Below are positions 16,448-22,850 of a stretch of 27,586 bases of DNA, one piece after another. Made by a program: the position numbers and the translations under genes. The notes beneath the pieces are model-generated. The model made no database searches and was not told where the DNA came from. It saw only the letters and a program-made list of their open reading frames with translations. Each line of letters begins with the position of its first letter. Position 1 is the stretch's first letter. The DNA is taken from the NCBI GenBank assembly GCA_044358015.1, contig JBIKOO010000022.1, positions 1 to 27,586 of the forward strand, written 5' to 3'. The stretch comes from Casp-actino8 sp044358015. Its GTDB lineage: Bacteria > Actinomycetota > Acidimicrobiia > Acidimicrobiales > Ilumatobacteraceae.

Positions 16448-16474
16448 CGGCGAGAGCAACCGATTCTTAACGAA

Positions 16475-16681
16475 TCAGCCACGCATTGCGGTCGTCAACA
16501 AATTGCGAACGTCGAGCAACATGTCGCTCACTTCGCCAGTTGACACCAGTTCACGCTTCACGAGATCGGACAGCGCCGAATCAATGATTGAAAGAGCCTC
16601 TTTAATGACATCGGCCGAAACGACTTTGATGTCACTGATTTCAAGATCGGTCATCACGTCGGCTACCTGTGCATTAGTCAT
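16475..16681 (-). CDS. Small acidic helical protein of unknown function
   Basis: 68 aa, not recognised. A very good ribosome-binding site (AGAGGAG on the minus strand, core 16688-16693) lies 6 nt before the ATG, which is why this strand is chosen over the overlapping plus-strand frame at 16503-16709. The sequence is acidic and predicted all-helical with regular hydrophobic spacing (VADVMTDLEISDIKVV, then IKEALSIIDSALSDLV, then MLLDVRNLLTTAM), suggesting an amphipathic helical bundle or a dimerising protein. It has no signal peptide or cysteines. It is convergent with the WS/DGAT gene (27-bp gap) and divergent from the SDR gene. Confidence 0.75.
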   Translation of the reverse strand: MTNAQVADVMTDLEISDIKVVSADVIKEALSIIDSALSDLVKRELVSTGEVSDMLLDVRNLLTTAMRG

Positions 16682-16841
16682 TGATGGCTCCTCTAGTCAC
16701 GGTTCTTGAAAGCATTGCTCGGCTCGAACAACTTGCTACTGAGAAAGTAACGCATAGAACGGGCTGATATGTGCATCGTATCTCGGTCTTTTTTCTTGAC
16801 ATGGTCAGCCCAAGGCGTCGTCGGGCACAGCACCCAGCCCC

Positions 16842-16847
16842 TACGAT
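16842..16847 (+). promoter_or_regulatory. -10 box (TACGAT) of the SDR gene, likely leaderless
   Basis: TACGAT is followed by six bases and then ATG 16854, with no Shine-Dalgarno sequence. The 172-bp stretch 16682-16853 otherwise holds only the ribosome-binding site of the minus-strand small gene and a TTGACA at 16796-16801 that is too far from this box to be its -35. Confidence 0.5.
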
Positions 16848-16853
16848 CGGGAT

Positions 16854-17681
16854 ATGGAATTACATGGAGCCGGAACCGTCATCACAGGTGCATCAGGCGG
16901 TATCGGCGAAGCCCTAGCCCGTCGCTTTCACCATCTTGGTGCGTGGGTCGTTGTCTCCGACATCGCCGAAGCGGGGATTACGGCACTGGCCGCAGAACTC
17001 AACGCAAAAAGGCCACATTCGGCACTTGCCGTCGTTGCTGATGTCGCCACGGAATCTGGCAACCAGCAACTAGTGGCGACCGCCCGCCAATTCTTGTCAA
17101 ACAACGGTGGCAACGGAATTGATTTGTTCTTTGCCAACGCAGGTGTTGGCAATGGCACACTCATTGAAACAACTTCAGAATCCGATTGGAATTTGGCTTT
17201 CAATGTCAATGTCCACGCCCATCGTTGGGCGATGAAGTATCTCATTGAAGATTGGTTGACCGCAGGTCGCGGATATTTCTGCTCAACGGCGTCGGCCGCT
17301 GGTCTCTTGAGCCAAATTGGTTCGATGCCATATTCAATGACTAAAAGTGCAGCCGTGGCTTTTGCCGAATCACTGGCAATCACTTACGGTGATCGCGGCA
17401 TTCGCGTGAGTTGTTTGTGTCCCCAAGGCGTCAACACCAACATGTTGCGCCAAGGCGATACGCCCGGGGCCGGAATCGCCAGCGATGTTGTGCGGTCAGC
17501 GGGTGTTGTTCTTGAACCTGATGAAGTAGCAATTGTTGTGACTGACGCAATTGAACAAGAAAAGTTTTTGATTCTTCCGCACCCCCAAGTTGCCGAGTTC
17601 GAACAGCGCAAAGCCGCCGACCGTGATCGTTGGTTGTCTGGAATGCGCAAACTTCAAGCTCGGGTTTTTGGAAACGGTTAG
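16854..17681 (+). CDS. Short-chain dehydrogenase/reductase
   Basis: 275 aa classical SDR. The nucleotide-binding motif GASGGIG is at 12-18, followed by an acidic residue after the second strand (VSDIAEA), which favours NAD over NADP. FANAG, a catalytic Ser in CSTASAAG and YSMTK complete the active site. It is unlike the MFE-2-type enzyme at 10022 because it lacks the long insert. The substrate cannot be told. It precedes the small basic protein gene by 2 nt, so the two are likely co-transcribed. Confidence 0.93.
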   Translation: MELHGAGTVITGASGGIGEALARRFHHLGAWVVVSDIAEAGITALAAELNAKRPHSALAVVADVATESGNQQLVATARQFLSNNGGNGIDLFFANAGVGNGTLIETTSESDWNLAFNVNVHAHRWAMKYLIEDWLTAGRGYFCSTASAAGLLSQIGSMPYSMTKSAAVAFAESLAITYGDRGIRVSCLCPQGVNTNMLRQGDTPGAGIASDVVRSAGVVLEPDEVAIVVTDAIEQEKFLILPHPQVAEFEQRKAADRDRWLSGMRKLQARVFGNG

Positions 17682-17683
17682 CA

Positions 17684-18013
17684 ATGCCACCTAAGGCCAC
17701 TGCCCCGCGCTCGGCGTCGGCCAAGGCTGCCGCCGAAAAGTCGTCGGTTGATCAAGCAGCGGTCCTGCACAGCATCGGGCTGACTGCAGGCGAAGAAGTG
17801 CGCTTTCGGCGAGCCGGCCGAGGACGTTGGCAATCGGGGCGAATCGCCTATGTCGAACGGGACGGCAGCATTACGGTGCATGACGCCCATGGAGCAGCCC
17901 GTTCACTGCGCCCCGAGCACCTCGAGGTCAAACGGCCGGGCAAGCGCAAGAAGCTCACTTGGCGGGCTGTCACCGACGTGGCGGTCACCTGGGAGCAATT
18001 GACGCTGTTCTGA
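17684..18013 (+). CDS. Small basic protein with a probable beta-clamp-binding C-terminus
   Basis: 109 aa from ATG 17684, two bases after the SDR stop; an in-frame start at 17630 would overlap the SDR and is rejected. Residues 1-25 are Ala/Lys/Pro/Ser-rich and disordered-looking. Residues 33-84 (GLTAGEEVRFRRAGRGRWQS, then GRIAYVERDGSITVHDAHGA) look like a small beta-barrel of SH3/Tudor type. A basic segment (KRPGKRKKLTW) follows, and the protein ends exactly in WEQLTLF. QLTLF closely matches the QL[SD]LF consensus by which DNA polymerases, MutS and UmuC-type proteins bind the DnaN sliding clamp. The base composition is visibly more GC-rich than its neighbours. A DNA-associated role is inferred from the motif only. 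Confidence 0.78.
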   Translation: MPPKATAPRSASAKAAAEKSSVDQAAVLHSIGLTAGEEVRFRRAGRGRWQSGRIAYVERDGSITVHDAHGAARSLRPEHLEVKRPGKRKKLTWRAVTDVAVTWEQLTLF

Positions 18014-18018
18014 ACGGC

Positions 18019-18024
18019 TACGGT
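18019..18024 (+). promoter_or_regulatory. -10 box (TACGGT) of the AttH/CrtC-like gene, likely leaderless
   Basis: TACGGT lies 6 nt before ATG 18031 in the 17-bp gap after the preceding stop, with no Shine-Dalgarno sequence. It sets the start at 18031 rather than further upstream. Confidence 0.5.
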
Positions 18025-18030
18025 GGTCGC

Positions 18031-19056
18031 ATGGGCGTACGACTTGATCCTTCCGACGAATACATGCACGAACTCGGTCCCGAATCGAACTTCAACGAAA
18101 GCATGTACATCAATTGCTTTGATCCAGTGAACAAAGTTGGTGGCTGGTTCCGTATGGGCAACCGCGCCAATGAGGGCATCGCCGAAATGACCGTGTGCAT
18201 CTATTTGCCCGATGGCTCAGTGGCCTTCATGTTCAAACGACCAGCGATTGAAAACAACAATCAGCTTGATGCAGGTGGTCTCACCTGGACCATGGTGAAA
18301 CCGTTTGAAGAACTCAAAATTGATTTCGCGGGGAAGGTTGTCGTTCTTGCGGAACCCGAGCAGATGGTTGATCCCAAGACTGCATTCAAAAATAACCCGT
18401 ATTCAGAATGTGAAGCGCACATCACGTTCACCGGTCAGGGTCGCTCAAGCATGTTTGGTGGCGAACCCGACACGCCACATGAAACTCCGGGTGAAGAATT
18501 TGCCAAGGGCCACTACGAGCAGTTGATCCAGGCTCACGGAACAATTCGTGTTGGTGATCAAGAATGGGAAATCAACGGCTTCGGCTTACGTGACCACTCA
18601 TGGGGCCCGCGTTACTGGCAAGCACCGTGGTACTACCGCTGGCTCACTGCCAACTTTGACGAGAACCTCGGCTTCATGCTGTCACGAGTTGCCAAAAAAG
18701 AAGGCCCCGGAACCCGCGGCGGATTCGTCTGGGAAAACGGTCAAATGCATTATTGCGATCACGCCGAAATCTCGACAGTTTTCCAGGGTGAAGATACGTA
18801 TCACGACAAGATTGAAGCAGTACTGAAGTCGAGCCGTAGCGATCGAGAATGGCGTTTTACTGGTGACGTGATGAGTTTGATCCCGTTGCGTAATCGTCGC
18901 CAGACTCCTGATGGCGAGTGGCTGACCACGCGAATTAGCGAGGGAATGACGCAATGGACGATGGTGAGTGACGAACATAAGGGCAAAGTCGGATACGGCC
19001 TGTCAGAGTACTTGGATCAGATCATCGACAACACTCCCGTCGGCACCGCCGAATAA
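18031..19056 (+). CDS. AttH/CrtC-like (lipocalin-fold) protein of unknown function
   Basis: 341 aa from ATG 18031. The protein is rich in Trp, Tyr, Gly and beta-strand-like stretches. The best motif is GFGLRDHSWGPRYWQAPWYY (about 183-202), which recalls actinobacterial DUF7064/7065-type proteins and the wider hydroxyneurosporene-synthase/AttH group of two-domain lipocalin-like proteins. FNESMYINCFDPVNKVGGWF near the N-terminus and HYEQLIQAHGTIRVGDQEW mid-protein are also typical. No signal peptide is seen. Members are often found with lipid- or steroid-metabolism genes, which fits the window, but no reaction can be assigned. The name is tentative. Confidence 0.75.
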   Translation: MGVRLDPSDEYMHELGPESNFNESMYINCFDPVNKVGGWFRMGNRANEGIAEMTVCIYLPDGSVAFMFKRPAIENNNQLDAGGLTWTMVKPFEELKIDFAGKVVVLAEPEQMVDPKTAFKNNPYSECEAHITFTGQGRSSMFGGEPDTPHETPGEEFAKGHYEQLIQAHGTIRVGDQEWEINGFGLRDHSWGPRYWQAPWYYRWLTANFDENLGFMLSRVAKKEGPGTRGGFVWENGQMHYCDHAEISTVFQGEDTYHDKIEAVLKSSRSDREWRFTGDVMSLIPLRNRRQTPDGEWLTTRISEGMTQWTMVSDEHKGKVGYGLSEYLDQIIDNTPVGTAE

Positions 19057-19058
19057 TT

Positions 19059-19080
19059 CATTGGGCGCGAAAACACCCCG
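19059..19080 (+). repeat. Left copy of a 22-bp inverted repeat bracketing the DUF559 gene
   Basis: Begins CATTGGGCGCG and ends ACACCCCG. It is the exact reverse complement of 20090-20111. It starts 2 nt after the stop of the upstream gene and includes the 5' half of a terminator hairpin. Confidence 0.92.
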
Positions 19081-19089
19081 AAAACGGGG
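19076..19089. terminator. Bidirectional terminator hairpin CCCCG-AAAA-CGGGG
   Basis: A 5-bp GC stem with an AAAA loop sits between two convergent stops (19056 plus, 19092 minus). It is followed by TTCATTT on the plus strand and by TGTTTT on the minus strand, so it may work both ways. Confidence 0.55.
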
Positions 19090-19091
19090 GT

Positions 19092-20027
19092 TCATTTACC
19101 CAACTTCGCCCGTTCAGTTCTGAGGATCAGCAAAACTTCCGCCAGAACCTTTTCCAAACTTAGGTTTACGTCGTCTTCGGTCAGACGGAGAGTGTGCCAC
19201 CCAAGTAAGGCGGCACGACGATCTCGACCTTTATCTTTTCTTGATTCCGCACTACCTGTATGCCAAAAAGAATGATCAATCTCCAGTGCAATCTTGACAT
19301 CGGGCCAGGCAAAGTCGAACCGGATCACTGACCCATCAGCCGACCGAAGAACAAACTGAACTTCTGGTTCCGGAAAACCCAGTTTCTTCATCATGCGTAA
19401 GACCCGAAGTTCCAACTCGCTCTGCACCGAATCCGACCAATCACTTCGCGAATTGATCACTTTTCGTATTTCTCGGGAGCCAGGTCGACGTTTGTGAAAA
19501 AGCCTCTGCACCGAATCTGCCAATTCATCAAACCGAACCAAATCTTTGTCCAAGGCCTGTTCAAGTGCTGACTCAAGTTTGAAAGTGCCGACAACCGCAC
19601 CCACATCAAACAAAGTTCGCGCAACGCTTGTCACCCTGATTCCTCCGGGCCGTTCCACCAGATCAATCGGGTCAATTTTTCGACAACGGTGAACAACTAT
19701 TCCTTCGAGGACTGGACTAGACCCGTGCGGAACAAGGACGTGCACCCTTTCATCCTGCATTCGACGCAGTCCCCATTCTTGCCCAGCAGTCGTAAATGCG
19801 AGCGCTGCGCAAGGATTGCGAAGACATGCAGCGACCTTCAGTTGATCGCGACCCATTGGCCAAGTTGTTGATCGATATATCCCCGGCAGGACCACTGAAA
19901 GTTGACCCGAGGTCACGAGTCTTTCTCGGCTTGTCGATGGACATCCCAATTCGCGGGTTTGTTTCAAAGAAACAATTCCAGATTGCGATGCCAATAATTC
20001 ACGTAGTTTCGGCTTCCATAAATTCAT
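19092..20027 (-). CDS. AbiEi-antitoxin-like N-terminus with DUF559 (PD-(D/E)XK nuclease-like) domain
   Basis: 311 aa from ATG 20027; a longer frame to 20171 would run into the mutase gene and across the inverted repeat, so it is rejected. Residues 4-60 look like a winged helix of the AbiEi/type-IV antitoxin kind (LRELLASQSGIVSLKQTREL, then VLPGIYR). Residues 200-310 are DUF559/Vsr-like: SELELRVLRMMKKLGF, RFDFAWP (Asp238), ALEIDHSFWH (Glu249, Asp251) and LLGWHTLRLTEDDV. The family is common and scattered in actinobacteria, and no nuclease activity is known for this type. It stands alone between convergent terminators and is bracketed by perfect inverted repeats, suggesting it arrived as a unit. 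No AbiEii-like toxin gene is adjacent. Confidence 0.85.
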   Translation of the reverse strand: MNLWKPKLRELLASQSGIVSLKQTRELGCPSTSRERLVTSGQLSVVLPGIYRSTTWPMGRDQLKVAACLRNPCAALAFTTAGQEWGLRRMQDERVHVLVPHGSSPVLEGIVVHRCRKIDPIDLVERPGGIRVTSVARTLFDVGAVVGTFKLESALEQALDKDLVRFDELADSVQRLFHKRRPGSREIRKVINSRSDWSDSVQSELELRVLRMMKKLGFPEPEVQFVLRSADGSVIRFDFAWPDVKIALEIDHSFWHTGSAESRKDKGRDRRAALLGWHTLRLTEDDVNLSLEKVLAEVLLILRTERAKLGK

Positions 20028-20071
20028 GCCGAGTTGTGTGCGGACAAAACGCCACTCGGCGACGACTTGGG

Positions 20072-20095
20072 AAAAATAACCACCGAAAACGGGGT
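20072..20095 (-). terminator. Rho-independent terminator of the adenosine-kinase/mutase operon
   Basis: On the minus strand, ACCCCG-TTTT-CGG-T-GGT forms a stem with one bulged base and is followed directly by TATTTTT. It lies 24 bp beyond the mutase stop and partly inside the right copy of the 22-bp repeat. Confidence 0.6.
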
Positions 20096-20111
20096 GTTTT
20101 CGCGCCCAATG
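20090..20111 (-). repeat. Right copy of the 22-bp inverted repeat
   Basis: Exact reverse complement of 19059-19080. It starts (in minus orientation) 7 nt after the stop of the mutase gene, so both copies lie directly after the stops of the two outer genes and point inward. Confidence 0.92.
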
Positions 20112-20118
20112 GGATGGG

Positions 20119-21735
20119 TTAGGGGGTGAGGGCGGCCAAGAGTTGTTGGAGTTCGCTCGCGGCCAAATCAACTGCCTCGCCGTACAACTTCACCTTGGGC
20201 TCAGTTCCACTCGGCCGAATCTGCAAACGCACTCCCCGACCGCCCACTTCATCAAGCCACAACCGCAACAAATTCGCCTCGGGAAAATCTTCTACTCCGA
20301 CTACTTGTCGCCCACCAATCATCACTGGTGGATTCGCACGCAATTCTTCAACAACCGCCGCACCATCACTCGGACTCATCTTGATACTGAGTTCGGCAGT
20401 CACATGATGTCCATATTCAGCAGCAATCTGATCCAGTCGCTGCTGAACCGTCACCCCATCGTGCACCGCCAAGGCCGCAATTTCAGTCATCACCAACGCC
20501 GCCGAAATTCCATCTTTGTCAAGCGGCTGATCGGCAACCAAATATCCAAGCGCTTGTTCATAAGCGAAAACCAAACGCTTATCCGAACGTTTCATTGCCG
20601 CATCCGCAATCCATTTGAATCCCGTAAAAGTCTCTTCAAAGGCCACGCCATGTTTGTGCGCCATTTTGCCCAATAACGACGACGACACCAGGGTCGTCAC
20701 GACCAAACGATCATCACCATGCGTGTGACGCAAAATGTGATCACCAAGCAACCAACCGATTTCATCCCCGCGCAACAACCGCCATTCGCCCGACGAATCT
20801 CCCGTTATCGGTATCGCCACGCCCAGTCGATCGGCATCGGGGTCATTGGCCAAAGCAATCGCCGCACCACTTTGGCGGGCGAGATCGATCACCAAGTCCA
20901 TCGCACCTGGTTCTTCAGGATTCGGAAATGACACTGTCGGAAATGAACCGTCGGGCTCTTGCTGCGAAGCAACCACAACCGGTTGATCAAACCCGGCCGA
21001 TGCAAAGGCTCGAAGTGCCGTATCTCCACCAACACCATGCATCGCCGTATAGGCGACCTTGATTCTCGGTACATCCCGACACAACCGCACCGACGGCAAC
21101 CACTTGATGTATTCGTCGATGCATTCATTACCAAGAATCTGAATGAGAGGTGAAACTTCAGATGCAAGTTCAATACTGGTCGCATCAAAACTTTCAATCG
21201 CATCGGAGATCAGTTCGTCATGTGGCGGCACAATCTGCGCACCCGAACCGAGATACACCTTGTATCCATTGTCCTGAGGAGGATTATGACTCGCCGTCAC
21301 CATCACTCCAGCGGCAACGCCTAAACGTGAGATATTCCACGCTAGGACTGGGGTCGGAAACACGCTCGGAAGCAACATCGCTTTCATTCCCCGCGCCGCG
21401 GCTACTCGAGCTGTATCAAGTGCGAAAACATCGCTCTTACGACGCGCATCAAAACCAATCAGAATTCCCGCTTCGGCCGCACCCTCGACGGTTCGCAACA
21501 AGTAATCAACGAGTCCAGCAGCTGCTTGTTGAACCACTAACCGATTCATTCGCATTGGGCCGGCCCCAACCTGTGCACGTAAACCTGCAGTACCAAATAG
21601 CAAACGTCCGCTAAATCGTTCTTCTAGTTCTTCAATCGAACCATCAATGAGCTGCTGCAACTCAACACGAATATCTTCATCAGGCTCGGCCTCTAACCAC
21701 TTTTTTGCGATGTCAAGACGTGAGCCACCACTCAT
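20119..21735 (-). CDS. Phosphoglucomutase/phosphomannomutase (phospho-sugar mutase)
   Basis: 538 aa alpha-D-phosphohexomutase, the length of the PgcA/PGM2-like group. LFGTAGLR (46-53), the active-site phosphoserine loop VTASHNPPQDNGYK (Ser149), the Mg-binding loop NDPDADRLG (Asp298, 300, 302), FTGFKWI and the phosphate-binding RPSGTEPKVKLY near the C-terminus are all present. It interconverts hexose 1- and 6-phosphates, or possibly pentose phosphates given its kinase neighbour. AAGGA lies 6 nt before the ATG. It is 9 bp downstream of the PfkB kinase gene, so the two form an operon ending at the terminator at 20072-20095. Confidence 0.94.
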   Translation of the reverse strand: MSGGSRLDIAKKWLEAEPDEDIRVELQQLIDGSIEELEERFSGRLLFGTAGLRAQVGAGPMRMNRLVVQQAAAGLVDYLLRTVEGAAEAGILIGFDARRKSDVFALDTARVAAARGMKAMLLPSVFPTPVLAWNISRLGVAAGVMVTASHNPPQDNGYKVYLGSGAQIVPPHDELISDAIESFDATSIELASEVSPLIQILGNECIDEYIKWLPSVRLCRDVPRIKVAYTAMHGVGGDTALRAFASAGFDQPVVVASQQEPDGSFPTVSFPNPEEPGAMDLVIDLARQSGAAIALANDPDADRLGVAIPITGDSSGEWRLLRGDEIGWLLGDHILRHTHGDDRLVVTTLVSSSLLGKMAHKHGVAFEETFTGFKWIADAAMKRSDKRLVFAYEQALGYLVADQPLDKDGISAALVMTEIAALAVHDGVTVQQRLDQIAAEYGHHVTAELSIKMSPSDGAAVVEELRANPPVMIGGRQVVGVEDFPEANLLRLWLDEVGGRGVRLQIRPSGTEPKVKLYGEAVDLAASELQQLLAALTP

Positions 21736-21744
21736 GATGTGTCC

Positions 21745-22746
21745 TTAGAACTTTGGCAACAGCGTATGCAACTCAACGAGAGGCCGTGGACCAACATGTG
21801 AGATAACTTCTCCGGCCGCGATTGAGCCAAGTATTCCGCATTCCTTCAACGAATACCCATTGGTGTAACCAAACAAAAATCCAGATGCATACAAATCACC
21901 AGCGCCGGTTGTATCTAACACATGCGGTACGTCTTCAGCTGGAACATCAATGATTTCTTCGCGGGTAATAATCGATGCTCCACGAGGCCCGCGAGTAATA
22001 ACCGCTAAGGAACTGTCTTGACGAATGGCAGCCACTGCCGCTTCAAAGGTATCGAGTTGATAGAGCGATAAAAGCTCGTCTTCATTACCGAACAAGATGT
22101 CAACTTCGTCAGCGACAAGGGCTCGGAAGTCTTCACGATGGCGATCAACGCAAAAGCTGTCTGACAAACTCAACGAAACTTCTCGGCCCGCTTCATGTGC
22201 TGCCCGTGCAGCTCGACGAAAAGCCGCCTTTGCATCATCACGATCAAATAGGTAGCCCTCCATGTACAGAACTTTTCCGGAAGCCACAACTGATACATCT
22301 ACATCTTTGGGTTCCATAAACGATGAAACTCCCAAGAAAGTATTCATCGTGCGTTGTGCATCTGGGGTGACGACGATGATGCAACGTCCCGTCGGGATTC
22401 CATCTAGATGGTGTCCGGGGCTGAAGTGCACACCAACAGCCAACAAGTCATGACCAAATACTTCGCCGAGATCGTCGTGACTCACCTTGCCGATATACGC
22501 AGCCTTGCCACCGAAACTTGCGACTCCACAGACCGTGTTGGCGGCCGATCCACCGCTCATTTCTACAGCGGTTCCGAGCGCCCTATATAAATGCAGTGCC
22601 CGATCGGTGTCGACAAGCGTCATCGAACCTTTCACCAGGGCCTGCTCGTGAATGAAGTTGTCATCAGCATGCGCGATGACATCCACTAACGCGTTGCCAA
22701 TTCCTACAACGTCATATATCGGCTCTGAATTTGGCTGTGTTGACAC
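21745..22746 (-). CDS. PfkB-family sugar kinase, probably adenosine kinase
   Basis: 333 aa. The first PfkB signature contains GGSAANTVCGVASFGG (65-80), and the second contains DTTGAGDLYASGFLFGY with catalytic Asp284. The N-terminus DVVGIGNALVDVIA and the overall pattern match the adenosine-kinase-like branch of the ribokinase family, which phosphorylates adenosine or a related nucleoside with ATP. The GTG start is preceded by TAGCGT with an 8-nt spacer. It is first in an operon with the phosphohexomutase, suggesting nucleoside or sugar-phosphate salvage. Exact substrate unproven. Confidence 0.9.
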   Translation of the reverse strand: MSTQPNSEPIYDVVGIGNALVDVIAHADDNFIHEQALVKGSMTLVDTDRALHLYRALGTAVEMSGGSAANTVCGVASFGGKAAYIGKVSHDDLGEVFGHDLLAVGVHFSPGHHLDGIPTGRCIIVVTPDAQRTMNTFLGVSSFMEPKDVDVSVVASGKVLYMEGYLFDRDDAKAAFRRAARAAHEAGREVSLSLSDSFCVDRHREDFRALVADEVDILFGNEDELLSLYQLDTFEAAVAAIRQDSSLAVITRGPRGASIITREEIIDVPAEDVPHVLDTTGAGDLYASGFLFGYTNGYSLKECGILGSIAAGEVISHVGPRPLVELHTLLPKF

Positions 22747-22754
22747 GAGTTGTA

Positions 22755-22760
22755 ACGCTA
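22755..22760 (-). promoter_or_regulatory. -10 box (TAGCGT) of the adenosine-kinase/mutase operon
   Basis: Minus-strand TAGCGT lies 8 nt before GTG 22746 without a Shine-Dalgarno sequence, fitting a leaderless transcript. It sits in the 104-bp gap shared with the divergent aminopeptidase promoter. Confidence 0.45.
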
Positions 22761-22838
22761 GTCCCTTGAGAGCATCTGAACAGACTTCCCAATGGTGAAA
22801 CTAGATGGCGGGCGTGGCGACCACGAACTGTCGCACAG

Positions 22839-22844
22839 TACGCT
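22839..22844 (+). promoter_or_regulatory. -10 box (TACGCT) of the aminopeptidase gene, likely leaderless
   Basis: TACGCT is followed by tcggac and then GTG 22851. It shares the TACGnT pattern and 6-nt spacing with the boxes at 16842 and 18019. Confidence 0.5.
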
Positions 22845-22850
22845 TCGGAC

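Noticed and set aside
16503..16709. 68-aa plus-strand frame opposite the small acidic protein
   Set aside because: No ribosome-binding site, Ser/Thr-rich composition, and the minus strand has a strong Shine-Dalgarno sequence and coherent helices.
20028..20171. N-terminal extension of the DUF559 gene
   Set aside because: It would translate through the inverted repeat, terminator and the end of the mutase gene; homology-like sequence begins at MNLWKP.
20143..20676. 177-aa open frame on the plus strand
   Set aside because: It is antisense to the phosphohexomutase, whose active-site motifs are intact, and its translation shows no domain or sensible composition.
21150..21614. 154-aa open frame on the plus strand
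   Set aside because: Antisense to the mutase; Arg/Gln/Ser-rich nonsense-like translation.
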